Source of the DNA: Actinomycetota bacterium
GTDB taxonomy: Bacteria; Actinomycetota; Thermoleophilia; Gaiellales; Gaiellaceae
Assembly (NCBI GenBank): GCA_005884575.1
Contig: VAWW01000044.1
Location: forward strand, 1-36,793
DNA: 36,793 nucleotides
Direction of reading: 5' to 3'
Shown here: positions 1 to 8,042 of the stretch, in pieces
Layout of the letters: every line of letters starts with the position of its first letter
Position numbering within the stretch: the stretch's first letter is position 1
The notes under the pieces: model-generated
Seen by the model: only the letters and a program-made list of their open reading frames with translations
The model's database searches: none
Told to the model about the DNA's origin: nothing
Translations under genes and position numbers: made by a program

Positions 1-405
1 GAGGCGGCGACGCGGGAGGCCTTCACCGCCGACGGCTGGCTGCGCACCGGCGACGTCGCGGAGGTGGATGAGGACGGCTGCTACCGGATCAAGGGCCGCC
101 TCAAGGACATGTTCGTCTCGGGCGGCGAGAACGTCTATCCGGCCGAGGTCGAGTCCGTCCTCCACGAGCACCGGGCCGTGCGGGACAGCGCCGTCGTCGG
201 CGTCGCGGACGATCGCTGGGGCGAGGTCGGGATCGCCTTCGTCGTCGTCGATCGCGACACGACCGAGGACGAGCTCCTCGCGCACTGCCGCGAGCGCCTC
301 GCGCGCTTCAAAGTGCCGAAGGCCGTCCGCTTCGTCGACGAGATTCCCCGCAACAGCATGGGCAAGATCCAGAAGTCGGAGCTGCGCGCGGGAGTGGTCG
401 CGTGA
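1..405 (+). CDS. Acyl-CoA synthetase (AMP-dependent ligase), C-terminal part only
   Basis: The frame is open from base 1, so the start lies outside the window; 134 codons remain before TGA at 403-405. The fragment is the C-terminal part of an ANL-superfamily ligase. It has WLRTGD (the A7 hinge region), GRLKDMFVSGGENVYP (A8) and NSMGKIQK (A10), whose lysine is the catalytic residue of the adenylation step in this family. Such enzymes activate a carboxylic acid as acyl-AMP and then acyl-CoA in the cytoplasm. The substrate pocket is not in the window, so the substrate cannot be named. The stop overlaps the GTG of the downstream TetR gene by 4 bases (GTGA), which indicates one operon with the regulator, the ketosynthase-like gene and the dehydrogenase. 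Confidence 0.93.
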   Translation, partial: EAATREAFTADGWLRTGDVAEVDEDGCYRIKGRLKDMFVSGGENVYPAEVESVLHEHRAVRDSAVVGVADDRWGEVGIAFVVVDRDTTEDELLAHCRERLARFKVPKAVRFVDEIPRNSMGKIQKSELRAGVVA

Positions 406-1010
406 CGCTCAAGGGTGCCGACGGCCGCATCCTCTCCAGCAAGGGCGAACGGACGCGTGGACGGCTGATCGAGGCGGCCGAGCAGGTCTTCGCCGACCTC
501 GGCTACCACGACGCGTCGATCGTCAAGATCACCGAGGCCGCGGGCGTCGGCCAGGGCACGTTCTACCTCTATTTCTCCTCGAAGAAGGAGATCTTCGACG
601 AGCTCGTCCGCGACCTGAACCGCCGCGTGCGCCACGCCATGAAGGAGGCGTCCGCGCAGGGCGGGACGCGGCTCGAGGCGGAGCTGCTCGGCTTCGCCGC
701 GTACTTCCGCTTCACGTCGGAGCACACCGCGCTCTACCGCATCATCCGCCAGGCCGAGTTCGTCTCGCCCGAGATGCTGCACTATCACTACGACCGCCTC
801 TCCGAGGGTTACGTCGAGGCCCTGCAGGAGGCGACCGCGGCAGGAGAGGCGGGGGCGATCGACCCCGAGGTCACCGCGTGGGCCCTGATGGGCATGGGCG
901 AGCTGATCGGGATGCGCTGGATCCTCTGGAACGAGCAGCGCGAGCTGCCGCGGCGTGTCGTCAACGAGCTCGAGCGCATCGTCCGTTGCGTCCTGGAGCC
1001 GCCCGGATGA
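402..1010 (+). CDS. TetR-family transcriptional regulator
   Basis: The product has 202 residues, normal for TetR. An N-terminal helix-turn-helix covers roughly residues 18-65: RLIEAAEQVFADLGYHD, then ITEAAGVGQGTFYLYFSSK with the conserved GTFYLYF recognition helix. The rest is a helical ligand-binding domain. The GTG start at 402 overlaps the ligase stop, and the stop at 1008-1010 overlaps the ATG of the ketosynthase-like gene (ATGA). The regulator therefore sits inside the operon it probably controls, and its ligand is likely an acyl-CoA or related intermediate of the pathway (inference). No operator can be assigned because the operon promoter is upstream of the window. Confidence 0.92.
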   Translation: MTLKGADGRILSSKGERTRGRLIEAAEQVFADLGYHDASIVKITEAAGVGQGTFYLYFSSKKEIFDELVRDLNRRVRHAMKEASAQGGTRLEAELLGFAAYFRFTSEHTALYRIIRQAEFVSPEMLHYHYDRLSEGYVEALQEATAAGEAGAIDPEVTAWALMGMGELIGMRWILWNEQRELPRRVVNELERIVRCVLEPPG

Positions 1011-1984
1011 TCTCGCTCGCAGCCACCGCCTCGTACCTCCCGGATCGCTGGATGAGCGCCGCCGAGGTCGCCGCCGCCTCGGGCATCCCCGAGCCGGTCA
1101 TCGTCGAGAAGTTCGGCCTGCGCGGCAAGCACATCGCCGCCGAGGACGAGCACGTCAGCGACCTGTCAGTCCGCGCTGCCGAGTCCCTTTTCGACGAGTC
1201 TGGGACAGTCCCAGGCGAGGTCGATGTGGTCATGTACTTCGGGTCGACGTGGAAGGACTACGCCGTCTGGCAGGCGGCGCCGTGGATCGCGCACCGGCTC
1301 GGGTGCGACAACGCGTACGCCGTCGAGTACGACAACGTCTCCTGCGGGACGCCGGTCGCGCTGCGGGTTGCCCGCGACATGCTCCTCGCGGAGGACGAGC
1401 TGCGTACCGTGCTCGTCGTCGCCGCCTGCCGCGAGTCGTACCTCCTCGACTACGCGAACGAGCGCTCGCGCTTCATGTTCAACTTCGGCGACGGCGCCGT
1501 GGCGGGTCTGCTCGTCAAGGACGGGGGCCGCAACGCGTTGCTCGGCTGCCACGGGATCACCGACGGCTCATTCTCGCTGCAGGTGAAGGTGCCGGCCGGC
1601 GGCAGCGTCAGCCCGAACGGCGGCTACCGCTTCCTCGACGTCTCCGACCCGGCGTCGATGAAGCAGGGGCTCGACCGTGTCAGCCTCGCGAACTTCGTCC
1701 GCGCGGCCGAGGGAGCGCTCGACCGGAGCGGCGCCGGCCTCGCCGACGTCGACTACCTCTGCGGGATCCACATGAAGCCGTCGATGCATCGCGCGCTCGT
1801 GGAGGCGCTCGGCGTCGAGCGTGCCGCGTACCTCGACGACACCGGTCACATGAGCGGCGTCGACCCGCTCTTCGCGCTGGACCGCGCGGTCCGGTCCGGG
1901 GACGTCCGCGACGGCGACCTCGTCCTCCTGCTCGCCGCGGGGACGGGGTACACATGGGCCGCCAGCGTCGTGCGCTGGGGATGA
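1007..1984 (+). CDS. 3-oxoacyl-ACP synthase III / HMG-CoA-synthase-like condensing enzyme
   Basis: This 325-residue protein has the thiolase fold of the KASIII/HMG-CoA-synthase group. The nucleophile is probably Cys113 in NVSCGTPVAL, and the second catalytic residue is probably His255 in CGIHMKPSMH. Where FabH has the asparagine of GNTSA, this protein reads GHMSG, so the third triad position is His281. That departs from FabH (Cys-His-Asn) and from HMG-CoA synthase (Cys-His-Glu). The family condenses an acyl thioester with a malonyl or acetyl unit, or performs acyl transfer. The altered triad and the neighbouring ligase and 3-hydroxybutyrate-type dehydrogenase suggest a small 3-oxoacyl-CoA route rather than bulk fatty-acid initiation (inference). 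Starts and stops overlap both neighbours by 4 bases. Confidence 0.85.
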   Translation: MISLAATASYLPDRWMSAAEVAAASGIPEPVIVEKFGLRGKHIAAEDEHVSDLSVRAAESLFDESGTVPGEVDVVMYFGSTWKDYAVWQAAPWIAHRLGCDNAYAVEYDNVSCGTPVALRVARDMLLAEDELRTVLVVAACRESYLLDYANERSRFMFNFGDGAVAGLLVKDGGRNALLGCHGITDGSFSLQVKVPAGGSVSPNGGYRFLDVSDPASMKQGLDRVSLANFVRAAEGALDRSGAGLADVDYLCGIHMKPSMHRALVEALGVERAAYLDDTGHMSGVDPLFALDRAVRSGDVRDGDLVLLLAAGTGYTWAASVVRWG

Positions 1985-2688
1985 ATCGCGTCGCACTCGT
2001 TACGGGGGCAGGCCGCGGGATCGGACGCGCGATCGCCGACCGGCTCGCCGGGGACGGCTGGGACGTGCACGCGGTCGACGTCGAGGACGGCGATCTCACG
2101 ACCCGCGAGGGCAACCGCGCCGTCGTCGACGCCGCGGTCACCCGCTTTGGCCGGCTCGACGCCGTCGTCGCGAACGCGGGCTTCCAGCATGTCGCGCCCG
2201 TCCCGGAGTTCCCCGAGGAGCAGTGGGACCGGCTCGTCGCGCTCCTGCTGACGAGCCCGTTCCTGCTCGCGAAGTACGCGTGGGACGCGCTCCGGGCGAG
2301 CGGCGACGGGCGCTTCCTCGCCGTCGCGTCCGTCCACGGGCTCGTCGCGTCGCCGTACAAGGCCGGCTACGTGGCCGCGAAGCACGGCCTGCTCGGCCTC
2401 GTCAAGGTACTCGCGCTCGAGGGAGCCGACGTGGGGATCTCTGCGAGCGCGATCTGCCCTGCGTACGTCCGCACCGCACTGGTCGAGGCGCAGATCGCCG
2501 ACCAGGCGAAGGCGCACGGACTGCCCGAGGCACGGGTGCTCGAGGACGTCCTCCTCGCGCCGCAGGCCGTGAAGCGGCTGCTCGAGCCCGAGGAGGTCGC
2601 CGAGACCGCAGCGTGGCTGCTCGGACCCGCGGGCCGGTCCGTCACCGGCGCACCGCTCGTGATGGATCTCGGATGGACCTCGCGCTAG
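1981..2688 (+). CDS. Short-chain dehydrogenase, D-3-hydroxybutyrate dehydrogenase-like
   Basis: This 235-residue classical SDR has the Rossmann glycine motif TGAGRGIG at residues 8-15, VANAG, catalytic Ser117 (ASVHG) and Tyr130/Lys134 (YVAAK). The C-terminal half matches the D-3-hydroxybutyrate dehydrogenase pattern closely: AICPAYVRTALVEAQIADQA, then a leucine-rich lid, then KRLLEPEEVAE and DLGWT at the end. Members oxidise D-3-hydroxybutyrate to acetoacetate with NAD+, or run in reverse. It is about 20 residues shorter than typical members, mainly in the first third, where the NAD-binding loop contains DVEDGDL. The ATG overlaps the ketosynthase stop (ATGA). The family is clear; the exact substrate is inferred. 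Confidence 0.88.
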   Translation: MNRVALVTGAGRGIGRAIADRLAGDGWDVHAVDVEDGDLTTREGNRAVVDAAVTRFGRLDAVVANAGFQHVAPVPEFPEEQWDRLVALLLTSPFLLAKYAWDALRASGDGRFLAVASVHGLVASPYKAGYVAAKHGLLGLVKVLALEGADVGISASAICPAYVRTALVEAQIADQAKAHGLPEARVLEDVLLAPQAVKRLLEPEEVAETAAWLLGPAGRSVTGAPLVMDLGWTSR

Positions 2689-2733
2689 GCAATCCGCGCT
2701 TCGGTTCCGCTTCGCAGCAGACCCGCGAACCGA

Positions 2734-2739
2734 CATAAT
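2734..2739 (+). promoter_or_regulatory. Possible -10 element before the 2793 membrane gene
   Basis: CATAAT lies 53 bases before the ATG, in the 104-base gap after the SDR operon. It follows a 7-base inverted repeat (TCGGTTC at 2701-2707 with GAACCGA at 2727-2733) that could end the upstream operon. There is no clear -35 and no T-run, so both readings are weak. Confidence 0.3.
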
Positions 2740-2792
2740 CGCCCAGAGTCGGCGGCCCGCTCGCAGGGGGGTGTCTGCCGGGTTCCCAACCG

Positions 2793-4409
2793 ATGCGAGT
2801 CCGCCCCCGACATCCGATCCTCCGACCTGCGCTCGTCGCCGTCGCGGCCCTCGCCGCCGCGTCCGGATTCGCACCAGCCGCAGCGGCGCGCACCGTGCCG
2901 CCGCAGCAGCCGATGCGCGTGCTGATCGTCCCGCGGATCACGCCCACACAGCTCGAGCGCCTCGCCGGGCGTGGCTCGGTCGGCTTGCTCGTGCCGGGCA
3001 TCGGGCCGACGACGAACCTGCGTCAGGCGCTCGCCGCACTCGTCCGCGGCGAGGTCGAGAACGCGCGTCTCGGCGGCGTCCCCTCGGGCCCGCCGCTGAT
3101 CGGCGCGGACGCCGTGACCGGCTTCCCGACCGGTCGCCCGGCGATCATCCTGGCGCTGCCGCCCAAGGGGCGGCCGCTGTCGAACGACAAGCGCTACTAC
3201 GTCGCCGTCGTCGGGCGCGGCTACGAGCCGCACTCGCTGCTCGTCTCGAAGGCGACACGCATCCCCGGTCTCGTCGCGATCCAGGACATCGCGCCGACGG
3301 CGCTGCAGCGGCCGGCCCGCGACCTCCGCTACACGCATGCCGCAAACGCCGCGCAGACGGTGCAGCGGCTCGATGCCCGCATCACGGCGAACAATCAGCT
3401 GAAGCTCCCATCGCTGATCGCGATCGCGGTGCTCGTCGGCTTCCTCGCGATCCTGCGGCCGCGGGCAGCGCTGCCCGCCCTGCCGGCCGCGCTGCTCGGC
3501 AGCCTCGGCCTCGGCTTCCTCGGTCCGACCAGCATTCCGGTCCTCGTCGTCGTCTTCTGCCTTTCGATCGTCCTCGGCGGCCTCGTGCTCGAGCGGATCT
3601 GCAGCTCCGAGGAACGGCTGCTCGTCGTCTTCGGCGCCGTCCTCGTCGCCTACCTCATCGCGATGGCGGTCGATCCAACCTCTGCGTCGATCAACCCGCT
3701 CGGGCCGACGCAGAACTCGCGCTTCTTCGGAATCGGCAACCAGGTGGAGACGCTGCTGCTCGGCCCCGTTCTCGCGGGCGCCGCCCTCGCCGGGCGGCGA
3801 TTCGGGATCGTCGGCTACCTCGTCGTCGCCGCGCTCGCCTTCGTCGCGGTTGCCGAGAACAGCCTCGGCGCCGACGCGGGCGGGGCGGGCGTACTCGCGG
3901 TCTCGCTCGCCGTCCTCGGCAGCCGGATCGGCAGGCTGCCGCGCAAGGGACTGCTGACGTCACTTGGCGTCGGCGCCGTTGCCGTGCTCGCGCTCTTCTG
4001 GGTCGACCAGGGGCAGAGTCGGCCGAACCACATGACGAGCGCGTTCTCGCACGGGCTGGGCGGGCTGCTCGACGTGGCGCGGAACCGGATCCCGCTCGCG
4101 TACTCGCCCGCGATCCACCAGTGGGAGTTCGTCGGGCCGTTCTTCCTCTGCTTCGTCGTTGCGGCGATCCTGACGCTCCGCGGGCGCCAGACGCCCGGCC
4201 GCCGGGACGTGCTGCTCGCCGTGATTGCCGCGGCGTGCGCCTCGCTGGTCATCAACGACTCGGCGGCGTACGTCCTCGTCGCCTCGATCGTCACGCTCGT
4301 GGCGATCCGCTGCTCGCCGTTCCGGTTCGCGCCGCTGCGGCCGCTCAGCCTCCGGAGCCCGGTCGTCGCGCCGGCGCCCGAGCTCGCGGCTGAGCCGGTC
4401 CGGGACTAG
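2793..4409 (+). CDS. Polytopic membrane protein with N-terminal extracytoplasmic domain, function unknown
   Basis: The protein has 538 residues. A signal/anchor sequence (about residues 12-35, ending near AAAARTVPP) precedes a soluble extracytoplasmic domain to about residue 200, containing VLIVPRIT, GLLVPGIGPTT and ALAALVRGEV. From about residue 205 there are 9-10 hydrophobic segments. The loop motif NSRFFGIGN (from residue 308) and the later ENSLGADAGG resemble conserved motifs I remember in membrane proteins that follow an alkaline-phosphatase-like domain in Firmicutes and Actinobacteria; this is memory, not a search. No catalytic residues can be assigned. There is no good Shine-Dalgarno; a G-run at 2765-2771 is too far upstream. 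The gene stands alone between the SDR operon and valS. A role in envelope biogenesis is only a guess. Confidence 0.8.
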   Translation: MRVRPRHPILRPALVAVAALAAASGFAPAAAARTVPPQQPMRVLIVPRITPTQLERLAGRGSVGLLVPGIGPTTNLRQALAALVRGEVENARLGGVPSGPPLIGADAVTGFPTGRPAIILALPPKGRPLSNDKRYYVAVVGRGYEPHSLLVSKATRIPGLVAIQDIAPTALQRPARDLRYTHAANAAQTVQRLDARITANNQLKLPSLIAIAVLVGFLAILRPRAALPALPAALLGSLGLGFLGPTSIPVLVVVFCLSIVLGGLVLERICSSEERLLVVFGAVLVAYLIAMAVDPTSASINPLGPTQNSRFFGIGNQVETLLLGPVLAGAALAGRRFGIVGYLVVAALAFVAVAENSLGADAGGAGVLAVSLAVLGSRIGRLPRKGLLTSLGVGAVAVLALFWVDQGQSRPNHMTSAFSHGLGGLLDVARNRIPLAYSPAIHQWEFVGPFFLCFVVAAILTLRGRQTPGRRDVLLAVIAAACASLVINDSAAYVLVASIVTLVAIRCSPFRFAPLRPLSLRSPVVAPAPELAAEPVRD

Positions 4410-4424
4410 CACCAGCACCGACGC

Positions 4425-4430
4425 TACGAT
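4425..4430 (+). promoter_or_regulatory. Putative -10 of leaderless valS promoter
   Basis: TACGAT ends 6 bases before the valS ATG and no Shine-Dalgarno is present, so transcription would start at or next to the start codon. The same arrangement recurs at six other genes here. No convincing -35 is visible. Confidence 0.5.
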
Positions 4431-4436
4431 CGGGGC

Positions 4437-6845
4437 ATGGATCCGCTCTACAAGCCGGAGGGCGTCGAGGAGCGCTGGGCGCGCATCTGGGAGGAGGAAG
4501 GTCTCTACGGCGCCGACCCATACTCGGACGCGCCGAGCTACGTGATCGCCGTGCCGCCGCCGAACGTCACCGGCCGGCTGCACATGGGCCATGCGCTGAA
4601 CGGGACGCTGCAGGACATCCTCATCCGCTGGCACCGGATGCGCGGGTTCAACACGCTCTGGCAACCCGGCTTCGACCATGCGGGGATCGCGACGCAGGCC
4701 GTCGTCGAGAAGGCGCTGCGCGAGGAGGGGACGAGCCGGCACGAGCTCGGCCGCGAGCTGTTCGTCGAGCGCGTGTGGGGGTGGCTGCGCCAGTACGGCG
4801 GCGAGATCATGGCTCAGTTCCGGCGGCTCGGCTGCTCGCTCGACTACGCGCGCGAGCGGTTCACGATGGACGACGAGTACGTCCACGCGGTGATGCGCTT
4901 CTTCGTGCATCTGCACGAGCGCGGCTGGCTCTTCCGCGACAACCGCATCATCAACTGGTGCACCGACTGCCAGACGTCGATCTCGGACCTCGAGGTCGAG
5001 TACCGCGAGCTCGACGAGTCGTTGACGTACGCGCGGTATCCGCTCGCCGACGGCACCGGCTCGGTGACGATCGCGACCGCGCGGCCGGCGACGATCCTCG
5101 CGGACGTGGCCGTCGCCGTCCATCCGGACGACCAGCGGTACGCGCGCGTCGTCGGCAAGCAGGCGATCGTCCCCGTCGTCGAGCGGCGCGTTCCGATCGT
5201 CGCCGACGAGCGCGTCGACCCGGAGTTCGGGACCGGCGCCCTGAAGATCACGCCCGGCCACGATCCTGTCGACTTCGAGATCGGCCGCACGCACAAGCTG
5301 CCGGAGTTGACGGTGATCGGCTTCGACGGGCGGATGACCGCGCCCGGCTTCGAGGGGCTGACCGAGGACGAGGCCGCCGACGTCGTCGTCGAATGGCTGC
5401 GCGAGCACGACCAGCTCGAGAAGCGAGAGAGCTACCGTCACTCCGTCGGCCACTGCGAGCGGTCCGGAACCCGCGTCCAACCGCTGATCTCGCTGCAGTG
5501 GTGGTGCGACATGACCGAACTCGCGCAGCCGGCGATCCGCGCGATCGAGGACGGCCGCGTCCGCTTGCACCCGTCCGTCCACGGGCGCGTCGCGCTCGAC
5601 TGGCTGAACGCGATCCGGCCGTGGAACATCTCGCGGCAGCTCTGGTGGGGGCACCAGCTACCGGTCTGGTACTGCGTGAACGGACACGTCACCGTGGCCG
5701 AGACGATCCCGTCCGCCTGCCGCGTGTGCGGCTCGCACGAGCTCACCCGCGACCCCGACGTTCTCGACACCTGGTTCTCGTCTGCGCTCTGGCCGTTCGC
5801 GACGCTCGGCTGGCCGGAGGAGACTCCCGAGCTCCGCGCGTTCTATCCGGGCGACGTCAACTCGACCGCCCGCGAGATCATCTTCCTCTGGGTCGCCCGG
5901 ATGCTGATGGCCGGGCTCGAGCTGATGGGCGACGTCCCGTTCCACGACGTGATCATCCACTCGACCGTGCTCGCGCCCGACGGACGGCGGATGTCGAAGA
6001 GCCTCGGCAACGGCGTCGACCCGATGGACGTGATCGAGGCGCACGGCGCCGACGCGACCCGCTACGGACTCGCGAAGATGTCGTCGACGCAGGACGTGCG
6101 TTTCTCGACCGGACCGATCGAGGAGGGTCGCAGGCTCGCGAACAAGCTCTGGAACGTGTCGCGTCTGATCCTCTCCCAGACGTCCGACGTCGAGCCTGAG
6201 GCGCGGCCGCGCGACGTCGAGGAGCGGTGGATCCTCGCGCGCATCGACGCGACGCGCGCCGAGGTCGAGCGGGATCTCGCCGCCTACGACTTCGCGCACG
6301 CGGTCGACCGGCTTTACCACCTGACCTTCGACGACTTCTGCGACTGGTACGCCGAGGCGATCAAGCCGCGCCTGTACGAGGGCGACGCGGATGCGAAGGC
6401 GACCGCACTCGAGGCGCTCTCGCTGCTGCTGCGGCTTCTGCATCCGGTGATCCCGCACGTGACCGAGGAGATCTGGACGCAGCTGCCTGCGCGGGACACA
6501 CGGCTGATCGCCGCGAACTGGCCGCCGCCGGCCGAGCTCTATGTCGCTGACGCGAATGCGCTGCTCCGTGCGCAGGAGGCGGCCGAGCGGTTTCGGCGCA
6601 GCGGGGTGCTCACGCCGCTCGGGGGCGACGAGAAGCGGATCTTCGACGCGGTCGTGCGACCCGAGCGGCAGAAGGCGAACGGCGACGCGGCCGCCGAGAT
6701 CGCGCGGCTCGAGGGAGAGATCCGGCGCGCCGAGGGGATGCTCGCGAACGAGCGGTTCACGGCGAAGGCCCCGGCCGAGGTCGTGCAGGCCGAGCGCGAG
6801 AAGCTCGAGCGGTTCCGGCGCGAGCTCGATGCCATCCGCGACTGA
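4437..6845 (+). CDS. valS: Valyl-tRNA synthetase
   Basis: The 802-residue class I aminoacyl-tRNA synthetase charges tRNA-Val in the cytoplasm. The HIGH signature is HMGH at residues 49-52, within PPPNVTGRLHMGHAL, the typical ValS context. The KMSKS loop is RMSKS at 518-522. Between them is the CP1 editing domain with TARPATILADVAVAV. An anticodon-binding domain follows (about 600-720) and the C-terminus is the ValS-type coiled coil (IARLEGEIRRAEGMLANERF... to the end). It is shorter than the E. coli enzyme (about 950 residues), as I would expect for this lineage. The last 17 bases overlap the start of folC, so the two are probably co-transcribed. Confidence 0.98.
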   Translation: MDPLYKPEGVEERWARIWEEEGLYGADPYSDAPSYVIAVPPPNVTGRLHMGHALNGTLQDILIRWHRMRGFNTLWQPGFDHAGIATQAVVEKALREEGTSRHELGRELFVERVWGWLRQYGGEIMAQFRRLGCSLDYARERFTMDDEYVHAVMRFFVHLHERGWLFRDNRIINWCTDCQTSISDLEVEYRELDESLTYARYPLADGTGSVTIATARPATILADVAVAVHPDDQRYARVVGKQAIVPVVERRVPIVADERVDPEFGTGALKITPGHDPVDFEIGRTHKLPELTVIGFDGRMTAPGFEGLTEDEAADVVVEWLREHDQLEKRESYRHSVGHCERSGTRVQPLISLQWWCDMTELAQPAIRAIEDGRVRLHPSVHGRVALDWLNAIRPWNISRQLWWGHQLPVWYCVNGHVTVAETIPSACRVCGSHELTRDPDVLDTWFSSALWPFATLGWPEETPELRAFYPGDVNSTAREIIFLWVARMLMAGLELMGDVPFHDVIIHSTVLAPDGRRMSKSLGNGVDPMDVIEAHGADATRYGLAKMSSTQDVRFSTGPIEEGRRLANKLWNVSRLILSQTSDVEPEARPRDVEERWILARIDATRAEVERDLAAYDFAHAVDRLYHLTFDDFCDWYAEAIKPRLYEGDADAKATALEALSLLLRLLHPVIPHVTEEIWTQLPARDTRLIAANWPPPAELYVADANALLRAQEAAERFRRSGVLTPLGGDEKRIFDAVVRPERQKANGDAAAEIARLEGEIRRAEGMLANERFTAKAPAEVVQAEREKLERFRRELDAIRD

Positions 6846-7953
6846 TTGGGTCGAGGGACTCAGCCCGTGGCCGGCGGACGGCTTCGGACTCGAGCGGATC
6901 CACGCGCTGCTGCGCGAGCTCGGCGATCCGCAGCTGGACTATCCCGCCGTTCACGTCGTCGGCACGAACGGAAAGTCGACGACGACGCGGATGATCGACG
7001 CGCTACTCGCGGACGCCGGGTTGCGGGTGGGCTCCTACGTGTCGCCGCACGTCAGCAGCTGGGGCGAGCGGATCCACGTCGGCGGGATGGAGGCCGACTT
7101 CGAGCGCGCGGTCCGGCGCGTGCGCGGCTCCGCCGCGCGAGTCGGAGCGACGCAGTTCGAGGTGTTGACGGCTGCCGCGCTCGCCGAGTTCGCGGCAGCC
7201 CGTGTCGACGCTGCCGTGGTCGAGGCCGGGCTCGGCGGCCGCCATGACGCGACGAACGTCCTCGACTCGCGCGTCGTCGTCCTGACGAGCGTCGCGCTCG
7301 ACCACATGGACGTCTTGGGCGACACGCGCGAGGCGATCGCCGCGGAGAAGCTCGCCGTGATCCGGCCCGGCGCGACGGTCGTCCTCGGCGAGCCGGAGTG
7401 GGAGCCGCTCGCCCGCTCGGAGGGGGCGGGAGCGGTCGTCGTCGCGGCCCGCTCGAACCTCGCGCTGGCGATGGCGGCCGCGGAGTCGTTCCTCGGCCGG
7501 GCGGTCGATCCGCACGCGGCGGAGTCGGTGGCGCTCCCCGGCCGGCTCGAGCGGCGAGGCGAGGCACCGCTCGAGATCTGGGACGGCGCCCACAACATGG
7601 CCGGAATCGGCTGGCTCCTCCCGCGCCTGCCCGACCGGCGCTACGTCGTCGTGGCCTCGATCCTCGAGGACAAGCGCCCTGAGCTGATGCTGGAGGCCCT
7701 GTCCGTCCTGGGCGACCATTTCGTGGCGACCGAGTCCTCGAGCGGGCGCGCGCTCGGCGTGTCGCGCTTAGCTAGCTTGGCTAAGCCGTACAGCTGGCTA
7801 GTACAAGCCGTACAGGCTCCGGAGGAGGCCGTCCGCCGGGCCAGGGAGCTCGCGGGCACCGAGGGCGCCGTCCTCGTCACCGGCTCCCTGTACCTCCTGG
7901 CTGACCTGTACAAGGAAGAAAACGTACGATGGCGAACGTCCGCGACAGGCTGA
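6829..7953 (+). CDS. folC: Folylpolyglutamate synthase / dihydrofolate synthase
   Basis: The 374-residue Mur-ligase-family enzyme adds glutamate to folates (and to dihydropteroate if bifunctional), using ATP in the cytoplasm. The ATP P-loop is GTNGKST at residues 45-51. It is followed by VSPHVSSWGERI (folate/omega-loop region), VVEAGLGGRHDATN, LDHMDVLGDTREAIAAEK (carbamylated lysine region) and WDGAHN in the C-terminal domain. The ATG at 6829 lies inside the valS 3' end (17-base overlap); it is the only ATG giving the normal short N-terminus before the P-loop. The last part, from about 7765, is locally A/T-richer and uses TTA, TTG, CTA, GTA and CAA codons, unlike the rest of the gene. Confidence 0.95.
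   Translation: MPSATDWVEGLSPWPADGFGLERIHALLRELGDPQLDYPAVHVVGTNGKSTTTRMIDALLADAGLRVGSYVSPHVSSWGERIHVGGMEADFERAVRRVRGSAARVGATQFEVLTAAALAEFAAARVDAAVVEAGLGGRHDATNVLDSRVVVLTSVALDHMDVLGDTREAIAAEKLAVIRPGATVVLGEPEWEPLARSEGAGAVVVAARSNLALAMAAAESFLGRAVDPHAAESVALPGRLERRGEAPLEIWDGAHNMAGIGWLLPRLPDRRYVVVASILEDKRPELMLEALSVLGDHFVATESSSGRALGVSRLASLAKPYSWLVQAVQAPEEAVRRARELAGTEGAVLVTGSLYLLADLYKEENVRWRTSATG
7788..7927 (+). repeat. Cluster of GTAC/GTACA sites in the 3' end of folC
   Basis: GTAC occurs at 7788, 7801, 7810, 7890, 7908 and 7924, that is six times in 140 bases. AAGCCGTACAG is directly repeated (7784-7794 and 7806-7816). The cluster sits just before a small membrane-protein gene. It may be an operator array for the downstream pair, or a chance result of Tyr/Val codons. 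Confidence 0.3.
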
Positions 7954-8042
7954 GCGTGTTCCTCTTCGCCGCGTTCGTCCTCGTGGCGATCGTCGGCGGG
8001 GCGTTTCTCGTTGGGTACTTAGTAGGAAGGATGATCCTGTGA
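7929..8042 (+). CDS. Small single-pass membrane protein (37 aa)
   Basis: A 37-codon ORF starts at ATG 7929 with a good Shine-Dalgarno (AAGGAAG) about 10 bases upstream. The product is MANVRDRLSV, then one hydrophobic helix (FLFAAFVLVAIVGGAFLVGYL), then VGRMIL. This is an N-terminal charged tip plus one transmembrane segment with a glycine-rich face. It starts 25 bases before the end of folC in another frame, and its stop overlaps the GTG of the next gene (GTGA). It therefore looks like a real translationally coupled gene in the folC operon. No family is recognised. It may partner the zinc-ribbon membrane protein encoded next. Confidence 0.7.
   Translation: MANVRDRLSVFLFAAFVLVAIVGGAFLVGYLVGRMIL

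Noticed and set aside
3960-5654. 564-codon reverse-strand frame opposite valS
   Set aside because: Antisense shadow of valS and the preceding gene; composition is Arg/Asp/Val-rich with no motif.
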